Origin: Thysanoteuthis rhombus
Lineage: Eukaryota; Mollusca; Cephalopoda; Oegopsida; Thysanoteuthidae
Direction of reading: 5' to 3'
DNA: 64,000 nt
NCBI GenBank assembly: GCA_963457665.1
Contig: OY735211.1
Coordinates: 42,097,044 to 42,161,043, forward strand
The first letter of the stretch is position 1; each line of letters begins with the position of its first letter. The notes below the pieces were generated by a model that was not told where the DNA came from, ran no database searches, and was given only the letters and a program-made list of their open reading frames with translations. Shown here piece by piece: positions 22,150 through 32,984 of the stretch. The translations under genes and the position numbers were made by a program.

Positions 22150-22980
22150 CCAACTGAATTTATCATCCCATGCTTATGAACGCTGATGACGTAATTCTCT
22201 ATCAATCACGGGAATCAATTAAAAGAAAGAAAGATGATTGTTCTTCGATGGCCACAGTCAACTGGGGACTGACAAATCTTCTTGAAGAAATCTAAAAACA
22301 GCAATTAGAGAGAAGAGAAAAACTAGTCAAAAATGGCCAATGATCTGATTATTATCATATCTGACAATTTTTATTTCAGATAATTCAATGAATAGTCGAA
22401 ACATAGTTATATCGACTAATCATCCAGCTTTTCATTGAATCTATTAATAAAGTAATAAACTTCATTTTCAATTTCATTTTCGGCACCTAATGATGGACCA
22501 TACATGATTAAATACTATTGATCCTTATCAAGAATTAAAACTGTTCTGATGGAGACAAGAATTCCAAGTTGTGATCATTAACTGAATTACATTAAATATA
22601 CGATCATAAACTGAGCATTTCAATTGTATTGATGTTTCTATCTAATCTGTCATTATATATATATATATACATATATATATACACGCATAAATATATATGT
22701 ATTGTTCATTATATTATATAATATTATGTATTATCCCCAAAAAACAATATATAATCATTTTACCCAATTAAAAAGTACATTTTTGTACGGAACAAATTTT
22801 GTGTGTGAAACATTACATATTATCATTGATCTAATCATTCATATATATTTATCTTCATTTTCCGATCATCGACGTTCTGTCACGCATTACTGTAAACATT
22901 TCGGTTCGAGCAAAATTTAGTTCCTAAAACTGTCTTTCCTCATTCAAATTGTCGATAACTTATATCCATTACTTATCATA
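22150..22980. other. Unassigned AT-rich sequence
   Basis: (TA)n lies near 22,655-22,700. Nothing else recognised. Confidence 0.5.
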
Positions 22981-22982
22981 TT

Positions 22983-23008
22983 GTCGACACACACACACAC
23001 ACACACAT

Positions 23009-23078
<70 letters not shown>
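22983..23078. repeat. (AC)n(AT)n microsatellite
   Basis: A CA run followed by about 30 AT units, directly abutting a family C repeat tail. Confidence 0.95.
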
Positions 23079-23082
<4 letters not shown>

Positions 23083-23159
23083 CAAAGTACAAATTAATTA
23101 TTCAGTATCCGATGCATGGTGGGTTTATTTCATTAAGTACTTTTACATTCAACATTAGG

Positions 23160-23165
<6 letters not shown>
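23079..23165 (-). mobile_element. Family C hammerhead-repeat, 3' part only
   Basis: The minus strand contains TGAATGTAAAAGTACTTAAT, then GAAATAAACCCACC and GGATACTG. It matches the segment downstream of the hammerhead at 59.3 kb (TATCGAGTACTTTATG, AAATAAACCCATC, GGATATTG). The hammerhead itself is absent. Confidence 0.55.

Positions 23166-23228
<63 letters not shown>
23166..23228. repeat. (AT)n(GT)n microsatellite
   Basis: A pure AT run followed by a pure TG run. Confidence 0.95.
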
Positions 23229-23232
<4 letters not shown>

Positions 23233-24020
23233 AGGTTGAGAAAATCGAAGTTTGTATATTAATTAAAATAGAAAAAGAATTATTTGCGACTGCAAACTTT
23301 TTTACTTCCAATCCATATTATCGTATTTACCTCTTGAAAAGTGACCATGTTGAAGAACTGATGCAGGAAAGAATTACTTGATTGTTAACCAAAAAAGGGA
23401 AGTTTACAAACCGCATACTTCAAGGTCTCACTTCTGTAATACGGAAGGAAATTAATGTCCGATTTTAATACAACTCTCGGTGGATCGGGTAGTGAAGAGG
23501 TCACACAACGCCTCATTGCAGAGCCAGATCAGCATTACGAAGGAAAAAAAAGTTCTGAAAATTCCATCGATCGGTCTAAACGTTGTGTCGGGTAATCTGA
23601 TCCAAACAAGTCAATGACTATCATGTATTTGAGCAACAAAGACATGCATTGAGTCGCTGAATAACAGAATTGTCTGACCAAGCACAGAATGCAACTAAGA
23701 CGGTTTATTTTCATTCTGCGCCAACGCCCTTGGAAAAGCATGAATCCATCTCTCCCTGTGCTTGTCTTATTGTCAGCTATCATGAAATAAGTCATCATCG
23801 TGTGTAAAACGAATGGCCTTTTCATCATTAGGCCAAGGACATTGATGTAGCGAGGTATATATATATATATATATATATATATGGTACAAATCAGGTTAGC
23901 AACATAGCATAATATAAAGCAACGTCTGATATGTGATGGATTTATTTCATTGAGTGCTCGATAAAATCAACTTTATTCTTCGAGAGTCAAGTTATTTTAG
24001 TACAATCCAAAAACACAATC

Positions 24021-24076
24021 ATTCGCCTGATGAGGCCCAGAAAGGACAGAAACATGAACTAGTTTGTGTAGCAAAT
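24021..24076 (+). ncRNA. Hammerhead ribozyme motif (family C, copy 1)
   Basis: Stem I AUUCGC (24,021-24,026) pairs with GCAAAU (24,071-24,076) with one mismatch. Core CUGAUGA is 24,027-24,033, stem II 24,034-24,048 (about 3 solid pairs, loop AGAAA), and core GAAA 24,049-24,052. Stem III ACAU pairs with GUGU (24,066-24,069), giving A-U, C-G, A-U and U-G. The cleavage triplet is GUA, with the predicted cut after 24,070. The core is intact; stem II is weakened by a C-A mismatch. Confidence 0.65.
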
Positions 24077-24090
24077 CCACATCTTATCAT

Positions 24091-24146
24091 ATATATATAT
24101 ATATATATATAGATAGATAGATTGATAGATAGATAGATAGATAGAT
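24091..24146. repeat. (TA)n and (GATA)n between tandem hammerheads
   Basis: A TA run at 24,091-24,111 followed by GATA/GATT units to 24,146. It lies inside the 187-nt family C monomer. Confidence 0.9.
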
Positions 24147-24209
24147 GGGAGGTTTTTCTGTCGGTATTCTATGTTTTGATCAAGGAAAAGGATCCGGATA
24201 AATCAAGTC

Positions 24210-24263
24210 ATTCACCTGAAGAAGCCTAAAGGGCAGAAACATTAGTGTGCCTGTGTGGCGAAT
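24210..24263 (+). ncRNA. Hammerhead motif (family C, copy 2; cleavage site mutated)
   Basis: AUUCAC, CUGAAGA, stem II GCCU/GGGC-like, GAAA, stem III ACAU with GUGU (24,253-24,256), then GCGAAU pairing with AUUCAC. The nucleotide at the cleavage position (24,257) is G instead of A/C/U, so self-cleavage is not expected. Stem I here uses a G-C pair (24,260 with 24,213) where copy 1 has a mismatch, which supports the fold. Confidence 0.6.
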
Positions 24264-24374
24264 CTATTATTTCATCACATTTAAAGCTTTTCTCTGACTG
24301 AATGTTTCTGCATCGAGCACTTTTATGAAATAAACCCATCACACATCCCATATTGAATCACAAATGTGTACTTT

Positions 24375-24378
<4 letters not shown>

Positions 24379-24426
<48 letters not shown>
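24379..24426. repeat. (TA)n microsatellite
   Basis: About 24 TA units at the 3' border of the family C element. Confidence 0.95.
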
Positions 24427-24428
<2 letters not shown>

Positions 24429-24450
24429 TGTGATAATGATAATGATTCGA

Positions 24451-24500
24451 GATTATGAGTTACATTAAATTTATACATTATGAGTTACATTAAATTTATC
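24451..24500. repeat. 25-bp tandem duplication
   Basis: ATTATGAGTTACATTAAATT occurs twice in direct succession with TTATAC / TATCC endings. Confidence 0.85.
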
Positions 24501-25072
24501 CAACTAGAAGTCTCTGACAAACGGCTGAAAGCAATTTGCATTCGTGCATTTACACACATGTATTGTATATTTGCGATATAGGTATATATTTGAGCTATTT
24601 TCCTCCCTAGTGCTGGAGCTAAGGACTAAATGCCTTACTGCCAGACAGATTTTTTAATACAGTCGAGCTGGTTACCTCCCTTGCCATATTCGCACATTCA
24701 GATCAACGTTGTACTGCTAAACTGCGCAGACATTTTTCAAAGAATCTTTATTGTTTGCCTAAAAAGAGAGCAGAACTTTTGTCGAATGTTCTCCTGTAAT
24801 GGGGGAGTAAATCCTTCTCTGCCGCTGCCTTCACCACTGTACTTAAAATGGCGACTGTATCAGTGTTTTTTTTTTCTTTTTTCAAACTGTTGTCCTCAAC
24901 GTTCTTTTATTAGTTTCTCACGCAATAAACAAGCAGCGTGTGGTTTGTTGTCAACCACTGAAAGTCATTAACCGGACGGTAAGAACACACATTCTCCTAC
25001 TTAGAGTTCACACCCTTCTTCCTCAACAACTTTGCTTTTCCCATAAAGATAATTCCGACGCTAGCAACTTTA

Positions 25073-25342
25073 TTGGCGTGTTTATTTACAAAATTCTTCG
25101 CCAGCATACGTGCAAATCACAGAAACAATGAAGGCGTAGAGCATACAATTTGTTTAATCTTGCGAATTACAAATAAACGCGATAGGACACCAATGTTTCA
25201 TCCTGGCACAGTAGAAAGTGTTGCTTCTAAACGCGATAGGACACCAATGTTTCATCCTGGCACAGTAAAAAGTATTGCTTCTAAACGCAATAGGACATCA
25301 ATGTTTCATCCTGGCACTGTAAAAAGTGTTGCTTCTTGTTAA
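25073..25342 (+). repeat. 54-bp tandem repeat in an open frame (KR-punctuated peptide)
   Basis: Three units of exactly 54 bp start at 25,175, 25,229 and 25,283 and end at a TAA (25,340-25,342). In the open frame each unit reads KR then (D/N)RT(P/S)MFHPGTV(E/K)S(V/I)AS, so dibasic KR sites separate 16-residue near-copies, as in neuropeptide precursors. Against that, the frame's N-terminus (25,073-25,174) has no clear signal peptide. Of six differences among units only one is silent, which does not suggest purifying selection. It could be a last exon or a chance minisatellite. Confidence 0.7.
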
Positions 25343-25559
25343 TCTAAGTTTTGTTTTTCGTCTACTAGGTAGGTTTGCTTTAAAATCTTTCAGTGGGCAA
25401 TGAACATACATGGACGCATTGAAAGGGTTCTTTCTCCCTTAAAATATTCACTTAAACACTTGTTTTGAAACTTTGAAAATACAATGATCCCTTCTATAAG
25501 AGTAATATTCTTTTAGGCATTCAGATATCAGATTTATTTATGAATAACAATTATTACCA

Positions 25560-25831
25560 ACTTTTGACCTTTAAGAATCATATCCATTCTAAATGGATTA
25601 CGTTCATTCAAATTCTGGTACATAACATATGATCTGTGCACAATAATTATATTTTCTGGTGGCTGTGTGATTGATGATGACGTTTCTCAGCCACATAGAT
25701 TTGCAATGTCAGGTTCAGAGTGACCTCTGTTGGGAACGCCTGAGCATTATTTGTCGGACCTCAGGTGTCCACGGACCCCAGGTGTCCACGGACGCCAGGT
25801 GTTCACGGACCCCAGTTTCGAAACCACTGCG
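25560..25831 (-). mobile_element. hAT-like MITE, family G copy 2
   Basis: The minus strand starts CAGTGGTTTCGAAACTGG and shows GGGTCCGTGAACACCTGG. It then carries three tandem variants of GTCCGTGGACACCTG, followed by GTGGCTGAGAAAC and TTGTGCACAGATCA, shared with the 13.7-kb copy. The internal triplication of the subterminal block is specific to this copy. Confidence 0.65.
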
Positions 25832-26241
25832 CTAAACTGTAAACGTTCTTACAAACAAAAGATCATTTTGAAAACTCGAAATGAGAGCAAAGGCTGAGAT
25901 CCAAGGTAAATGCAGTAACAAAGATTGAATCAAGTCCAAAGAAACTAAATTAGTCGAAAAAATCTACCTAGACTTATATTCTGAAATCCATGGCTATGGG
26001 ACAACATTCACAGACAGCCGGAAAACTAATTTGGTTTCTTGCTTATGAAGCTCATTCGTTCATTTCTTGCAGCGTTACTTAGCACGTAGTTATGGGACAC
26101 ATGCATACAGAAAACAAATGTATGCATGTATCATTGTTCTACGCTGATGCCCCCATCGAAGGTGTTGGAGAGTTAGGAACATACGGGTAATTGTTCGAAA
26201 GAAACACTTCCAGCTGGCTGGGTCTGTCGAAGCATCGTTCT

Positions 26242-26354
26242 ACCTACGACCCTTGGTGTTCCCCAATAGTCTGTCATCTCGGTATTAACCAGGCTCAGCG
26301 TTGCTCAACCTGGATGATCTCACGAAAACTGGTATATCCAACGTGATTTGGCCT
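26242..26354 (-). mobile_element. 5S rRNA-derived sequence
   Basis: The minus strand follows the eukaryotic 5S rRNA layout: CACGTTGGATATACC near the start, then GTGAGATCATCCAGGTTGAG, the box A-like AGGTTGAGCAACG, GAGCCTGGTTAATACC, GAGATGACAGAC, a box C-like TTGGGGAACACCAAGGGT and terminal GTCGTAGGTA. It is about 113 nt against the usual 120 and has many substitutions, so it is a retroposed or SINE-embedded copy and not a working gene. It lies directly 3' of a tRNA-like SINE head on the same strand. Confidence 0.7.
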
Positions 26355-26535
26355 CACTGAGAGGATCCTCAAAATATTCAGCGTCAGAGAGAGGATCCTC
26401 AACCCTATTCCCTGTGTTGATATCTTAGCGGGGTACCATTTTTCAAGTCTTTGGTAAGACTCGGATGGGGATTAGACCCACTGCCTACCGAACGGAAGTT
26501 GAACCACTCAACCACTGGGCCACGGTGATCGGCGA
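26355..26535 (-). mobile_element. tRNA-derived SINE head, family I
   Basis: Minus strand: A box region GTGGCCCAGTGGTTGAGTGG (26,504-26,523 on plus), then B box-like GGGTCTAATCCCC (26,467-26,479). A unique part with GAAAAATGGTACCCCGC follows, and a duplicated GAGGATCCTCTC motif leads into the 5S-like segment. Together, 26,242-26,535 would be a tRNA+5S composite SINE of about 290 bp. Confidence 0.65.
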
Positions 26536-26954
26536 AAGACACATACTCTTGCTGAAAAAAAAATTATGTGGTCTGCGAGTTGAAAAAATGTTTCGAAAAT
26601 ATTTCTTGGTAAGTTTGAAGATAACGACTAAATAACAACCAAAAAAATGCTTCTTGAAACTCCTTAAAAAACTCTCTCCTCCTTCCTCCAGTCTCGCAAG
26701 ACTCGCGGTTGCTGTTGGTAGAGGACACACCTGTCGACACTCGTGCAAATGCCCGGATGCCGTGTACTGGAAAATATAAATGTAATGCATGATAGCCTCG
26801 CGGAATGCCGAGCGTGTGTCTCACTTAAGATACGCTGAAACATGCCACACGGGCTTCTTTCTAATCTTTACTGACTTATCGCGTTGGCTAGTGCTGGTGC
26901 AATTGACTCAACGGTGTAGATGATGACTGTTCCGGTATCCGGAAAGGTGCCAAT

Positions 26955-27118
26955 TAGGAAAACCGTCCGTCAAGAAATCGAGCCCCGGAAAAGTGCCCAT
27001 GAGGAAATCTGCCCATCACGAATTTATCAAGGGAGGAAAAGAGCCCATCACGAACTCACCAAGGGGAGAAAATCTGTCTATCAAAACATAATTTGCCCAT
27101 CTGGGGAAATTTATTAAG
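26955..27118. repeat. Degenerate internal tandem repeat
   Basis: Short blocks such as GGAAAAGTGCCCATGAGGAA, GCCCATCACGAA and TTTGCCCATCTGGGG recur at variable spacing. An open frame at 26,920-27,117 is a consequence. Class unknown. Confidence 0.45.
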
Positions 27119-27129
27119 TTTTATTAAAT

Positions 27130-27808
27130 CCATCTGGCACGGCCCAGTGTTGTTTTTCTTTCATAGATTCTCTTATTTCTTTTCATTTCTAGTTGATAAA
27201 AATCCCATTTTTTTGTCCGCCTACTTTGGAACATCTTAACCACTGTGGTCCCAATTAGAATTCAGAATGTCAAATAAAAAGAAATAAGCCAGGAAAAACG
27301 ATTTGATGAACAATCTATTCAAAGAAATAAAAACCATACAGTGTATCAAACGAATGATTACAAAACACCCACAATAAAGTTTCTTGCTGGAAAATTGAAG
27401 AATGAATCGGTCATCGAGGAATGCAAAAATCAATTTTCATTGACTAACCCTTCCACCTCATCGAATGTCTCACAAGAGACAAATCAGCTTTTGTTTAATA
27501 GACGAGTTTATTTTGTTTCATGAGCTTTTGGGTACCGAATTCTAGCTTATAATTCAAAGTTACCACAGCTACGAAATTCAAAACCCAGCATCGATTGGAA
27601 AAGTTCTTTGTTGTCGACCATTTCCTTCGCAATTAAATTTATAGCCTTTCTACTTTCCCAAATTTAGTTCATAGGCTTTCTCTATGTTGTCCCCGAAATG
27701 AATGCTTACTTTTAATGCGAAAATTTTAGATCATGCTTGTTGCTCATTTAACGCAATGATGATGTTTCAAGACTTTTAGCGCTTGACAAGCTGCAACCCA
27801 TCAATAAA
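27130..27808. other. Unassigned sequence
   Basis: Nothing recognised. The open frames at 27,236-27,433 and 27,341-27,523 lack family features. Confidence 0.5.
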
Positions 27809-27809
27809 C

Positions 27810-27812
27810 ACC

Positions 27813-27852
<40 letters not shown>

Positions 27853-27853
27853 G
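27810..27853. repeat. (CTAT)n microsatellite
   Basis: About 11 uninterrupted units. Confidence 0.95.
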
Positions 27854-28062
27854 CCTACTCAATGGCTAAACCAGTGACCGGTGGTCAAACTGAGGTAAAA
27901 TCTATTATTTCGAATGCTGATTAAGAATGAATACATGCCATCTCTTCTTTGAGCTTTAGCAGAGGACAATAAACTACATCTGATTCACTCTATTTGATAT
28001 TTTAGCCTGGCTAAACTAAGCTCAATCACTATTTCTGCGCTTCCCCATCTCAGTCTGCTTGC

Positions 28063-28079
28063 ATCTCTCTCTCTCTCCC

Positions 28080-28110
<31 letters not shown>

Positions 28111-28117
28111 CACACAT

Positions 28118-28202
<85 letters not shown>
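28063..28202. repeat. (CT)n(AC)n(AT)n compound microsatellite
   Basis: Three dinucleotide runs in series over 140 bp. Long open frames crossing it are artefacts. Confidence 0.95.
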
Positions 28203-28207
<5 letters not shown>

Positions 28208-28368
28208 AAAATCTTTTCTGCCAGGTGAAAAATATAACTGTGAACATGAAACCTTTTTACTAAATATCCAAGTTATTAAATATAAAATAATCTCCAACAA
28301 ATGTGACTTACTTCCTACTTATCTCTTATATTTATTAGACTTTTTGTGGAAAACTAGTCCTTTTCTAT

Positions 28369-28374
<6 letters not shown>

Positions 28375-28451
<77 letters not shown>
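28375..28451. repeat. (CT)n(AT)n microsatellite
   Basis: A CT run followed by an AT run. Confidence 0.95.
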
Positions 28452-28454
<3 letters not shown>

Positions 28455-28482
28455 AGTCACGAAAGCTTCACAATTTTAAACA

Positions 28483-28517
<35 letters not shown>

Positions 28518-28525
28518 GAATGGGG

Positions 28526-28581
28526 ATTCGTTACACAGATACGTTCATGTTTCTGCTCTGGTTGGGCTTCTTCAGTTGAAT
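28526..28581 (-). ncRNA. Hammerhead ribozyme motif (family C, minus copy)
   Basis: On minus: AUUCAA, CUGAAGA (28,575-28,569), stem II GCCC/GAGC-like, GAAA (28,553-28,550), stem III ACAU with GUGU (28,536-28,533), and GUA triplet. Stem I keeps four outer pairs but loses the two adjacent to the core. The core is intact; activity would be weakened. Confidence 0.55.
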
Positions 28582-28589
28582 GATCAATC

Positions 28590-28639
28590 ATTCGCCTGAA
28601 GAAACTCGGACAGGTCAGGAACATAAAGGTGTTTGCGTA
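28590..28639 (+). ncRNA. Hammerhead motif, degenerate (family C, plus copy)
   Basis: AUUCGC and CUGAAGA (28,596-28,602) are intact, but the second core box reads GGAAC instead of GAAAC, and the downstream stem I strand is lost. Stem III (ACAU/GCGU) and the GUA triplet remain traceable. Expected to be inactive. Confidence 0.5.
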
Positions 28640-28794
28640 AAGAGCCCCCATTCTGCAATCTTTCTAGCTGTAATCTAAAACAACTTGATATCCAAAGTCA
28701 AAATTTATCGAGCACTCCACAAAATAAACGCATTATACACTGGATATTGTATTATATCATATCATATCATATGTTATATCGCATCCCTGATATG

Positions 28795-29399
<605 letters not shown>

Positions 29400-29586
29400 T
29401 ACAGAGAAACCTCGGTTATCCGAAATCAGTTATCCGAATATCGGATCATCCGAACAAATATTTCAAGGTCCTGTAATTATATTCAGTATGGCTTCCTTTT
29501 TATGATCAGAGCAGTTATGTGAGCAATCAATTATCCGAACAAAATACTCCCCGCCCGTTTCGTTCGGATAATCGAGATTTCTTTAT
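29400..29586. mobile_element. pogo/Tigger-like MITE, about 186 bp
   Basis: The left end ACAGAGAAACCTCGGTTATC and right end GGATAATCGAGATTTCTTTA are inverted repeats, flanked by TA dinucleotides (29,400-29,401 and about 29,584-29,585). CCTCGGTTATCCGAA-type ends are characteristic of the pogo/Tigger branch of Tc1-mariner elements. The motif TTATCCGAA recurs inside. No transposase frame. Confidence 0.75.
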
Positions 29587-29589
29587 AAA

Positions 29590-30960
29590 TACAAAAACAA
29601 AAAAAAAAAAGAAAAGAATTTTCAACCGGCGCTTGACAATAGTACACCAGACAGCCTTCTGGTCTCCTCTCTATCACTGAGTCACCTCTGCAAATGTGGG
29701 ATGACGCAGTATTAACTGAAAAAAATGTTTTCCTTTCACGGGATGGCATTCGGAAGGAGAGCAGTAATAACTGTTCGCTGAGAAATACTTTCTATTCTAC
29801 AATATGGCGTCTGAAACCCGACACAACGGATTCCACAAAGAAATGCGAAGCACGTCAAACTCCATGCAACAATTTATTAAATATTATACAGCACTGTCGA
29901 AAAGAACAGATTCCTTCTGACTGCCTTCTGTTGAGACCGCTTGAACCTTTATGATGTTCTGAGACAGAATGCTGACGGTGGGTGGCTGGGCAAGATTATT
30001 GGTATGGAATTCGAAACATGATTTAGTAAGAAAAAAAGAATTGTGGTTTGCTTTTATGTGTAAAAGCCCGTGACTTTTACATCTTAATAGCCTTTTGTCA
30101 TTTGCAACTGATATTTATGGGACTTGAACTAGTTGGGCAAAAGGGTGTCATGGAGGATGCAGTAAATAATCTACTGTCTGTTCCTAGGTTGCAGGATCAG
30201 GGAGCTAACCATTGCACAATGGCAACCACTGCTTGTCATTTAAAGCCGTATTTCTTTCAAGCGGGAATATTTTCGGCACTATTCTTACACAGGTCGCATA
30301 ACAGCTACTGGTGGCTATAGAGAACTTGATGGACAAACTAGTCTCGTAGTCATTACAAGTAATTTCAGTCCTCACTAATTGTCCAAGTATTGTGTGCGAT
30401 ATTTGAATCTAAGCTTAGCAGATTTGTACGACTTCACTATAAGAAGAAAAGTGGAAGGTCTAGCTAAATAGTTCTATTGTCCGGTGTCATGTACCTCTGA
30501 TTCTGATTTCGGTTGTTTCACTGAACAATCAGCGTGAAAGGATCTCACCAGACTGCACGACAGAGAAAATACCAATGTCGTCAGTGAATAAGCGTTTATT
30601 AATCATTGCAGACTCTTACAAAAATCTATATTTACGGGAAGAATTAATTTTTACGTAAATGGTTTGGGGATTAGCACGCTAAACAGTTCTATTCGGCAGA
30701 TTATACATCTGAATAAAAGAATTAACTTTGTCCAGTGCAAGTCTTCTTCAATCTGCTGAAAAAATGTCTCTTATGTAAACGTCTTAGCAGTAAGAGTTGT
30801 TGGCACAAATGTCAGTCAGACGTTCTAAGCGTCTCGTTTGTCTTTATTACAAACCATTTTGTATATCGTGATCAATGATTTAGTTCATAAGCGTGTAAAT
30901 GGTTACATGAATTTATTTTCCCGTTTTTCTTTCTATTAAATGAAGTATTATAAATCAAAA
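29590..30960. other. Unassigned sequence
   Basis: No confident gene. Open frames at 29,694-29,954 and 30,048-30,320 show no conserved features. A weak tRNA-like stretch (minus, near 30,205-30,230, GCAATGGTTAGCTCCC) was noted but is not supported. Confidence 0.45.
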
Positions 30961-30964
30961 AGTG

Positions 30965-31400
30965 TGATAAAAAGCAACTAATAGAATTAAGACGAAGGTA
31001 AAAAGTAGCCATAACAATTTAGAAAAATAATGAAAATTTATAAAATTACATTTATTAGAAATGAAAAATGAACGGAAAAATATATTGAATACTGTAACTA
31101 CCAGAATCCAATGAAACGATTGGAAAGGAGGGTTGGCTTAAAGATATTATTCAAAATTCTGCTCCCAGTTGGAATCTTGGTGGCTAAAATGGTATAGCAG
31201 GCGGGGCTAAAGCATGCTTCCGCTTGGATAGGGGTTGGTGGCTCGAAGGCTTATGTATTTTCTGATCGACACTATTCGCTCACTACCGGAGGGTAATCGG
31301 TCTTAGCAAAATGTTGCTATAAAAAGCAACTAATAAATTCATGATGAAGGTAGGAAGTAATCTTAAACATTTAGAAAAATAAATGGAGTCATGAATTATT
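30965..31400. repeat. Local duplication, about 355-bp spacing
   Basis: AAAAAGCAACTAATAGAATT, then GACGAAGGTAAAAAGTAG and CAATTTAGAAAAATAA (30,971-31,030), recur as AAAAAGCAACTAATAAATTC, GATGAAGGTAGGAAGTAA and CATTTAGAAAAATAA (31,320-31,382). A weaker match occurs at 54,055-54,085. Class unknown. Confidence 0.55.
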
Positions 31401-32980
31401 GGAGAGATTTTTTAAACTTGTAGTTTTGAGTTTTCAGCCATTGCATGTAGAGTAACGATGAGTGAACTATATTCACAGACCCTTCTGAGTGTAATGAACA
31501 CGATTCTTCTTGAATTCTACAATGATTGAGATTTGTGTCAAACTTGGCCAGTTTAGTATACATGTGTAGAATATATTTCATGAATGGAATGACGAATTCA
31601 ATAAGACTCAGCCTTCTGGTTTTATGCTGATTTTCTGAGAAACCAATAAAACTATAAATAACTTGTTAGTATTCACTTTGCAGGCTCAATCCCCCAGAGG
31701 ACCAAATGAATGAAAGTAGGGTAGAAAGAGTGTGTTGCACTAATCTTACCTATCTGCTTTGAAAATCAACATTCCAAGTATTGGCTAAAAGATAATAGAT
31801 GGGGTTTGACCTCAATCACTGGCGGCAATAAGAAACATACGACTATCTTAGCCACAAAGCAAGTCTCCATAGCTTTCCAGCATCAGCTTATTTATCCACT
31901 CTGCCACAACGAGTGTCTTCAAAAAGGCGTTGCTAAAGATGTTTAGCTTAGTCAGAAACAAGGCCACAATTATCCTTATGATATCTAATGTTCCCTTGCG
32001 GTCACCCATCGAAGTACCGACCAAGGTCAACACTGCTCAACTACGTTGATCAGGCAAAACTTTATTGTAAGACTTATCAACATATTCTCCGTTTTTTAAA
32101 CCATTTTTTTACATTCATTTTTTTTTTTAGAGCTCTGTCCGGTACAAGGCCATGGACTGTCAACGTAAGTCCTGTCAACATTAGCTCTCTCAACGTACTC
32201 AGCTTTTTTGTTCTATCGTTGACAATGGAATCCATTCACTTTAATGTAGGAAAAAGGGTAAATTGAACTTACTCATATAGATATTTATCGGGCTAAGCTT
32301 ATTCTGACGTGAGGCTACATTTACTTAATGGGAGTTAAGAGAACGTAGATGGCCGACCACTGCTCTACACCACGCTTGAATTAATTCAGATAAAGCCCTA
32401 AGAGAAGTGAACTGATTTACCTCATTGATTTTTAAGGTAACGGAAGTTCAAATTTATTCATTCATTCACGCTGGAAGAAAAGAAGGAATGAATTCCCAAG
32501 AGGAAATCCATTCACACATACCAGTAGGCACACGCCTTAAAAGATGGTTCATGGTTCATCTAATTGAAACATTAGCGTTTTAGATACACGTATCCTTTAC
32601 TTTTCGAAAGTGTCCTTATTGTAACTTTTTCGCCTTTACAAGAAAAGGCAGAAAGCGAAAACATCGTTCAGTGTTTGTTTTCAACAGACCGTTAGATGGG
32701 AAAGTGCATACCCCAGTATCCTGCATCATTGATATGCAACTGTTTCAGCCACTAGGGAAAACCATAAGAAGTTAGAACTCTTTGATGAACAAAACAAAGC
32801 TTAAAGTAAGAGGATGTTTATCCAATTTAATATAATTTTCTGTCAATATCTCACGAGGACAGCATTCATCTACTGCTTCCGAAGTACTGATATCAAAATA
32901 CACTGTGTTGAATGATTTTTAGCTATATTGAAACATATCACCCCTCTGTCATCACAGTCAGTGTATGTGTGTACTCAGGC
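31401..32980. other. Unassigned sequence
   Basis: No gene or element identified before the RTE fragment. Confidence 0.5.
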
Positions 32981-32984
32981 AACA

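Larger units (their letters stand above)
23880..24380 (+). mobile_element. Family C element with two tandem hammerheads
   Basis: Holds hammerhead motifs at 24,021-24,076 and 24,210-24,263 in direct orientation, with (TA)n and (GATA)n between them. Downstream (24,290-24,350) is a tail with CGAGCACTTTTATGAAATAA and ACCCATCACACA. An opposed copy of that tail lies upstream at 23,915-23,960 (minus). Tandem hammerheads spaced by one monomer are typical of retrozymes and of Penelope-like element terminal repeats. No protein frame, so a nonautonomous element is inferred. Confidence 0.65.

Noticed and set aside
24630..24971. 113-residue open frame upstream of the KR repeat, possible precursor N-terminus
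   Set aside because: Different frame and separate stop; no signal peptide-like start and no splice sites that would clearly join it.
25682..25705. CUGA-GAAAC order on the minus strand (GGCTGAGAAACGTCATC)
   Set aside because: No stem II between the boxes; it belongs to the hAT-like MITE shared with 13.8 kb.
26242..26354. Functional 5S rRNA gene
   Set aside because: Too many substitutions and a short length; placed inside a SINE-like composite, so treated as derived sequence.
27810..27853. CRISPR-like regular repeats
   Set aside because: A pure tetranucleotide microsatellite; no repeat-spacer structure exists anywhere in the window.
28059..28583. 174-residue open frame, the second longest in the window
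   Set aside because: It is made of (CT)n, (AC)n and (AT)n translations (Leu-Ser, Thr-His, Tyr-Ile) joined by unique spacers.
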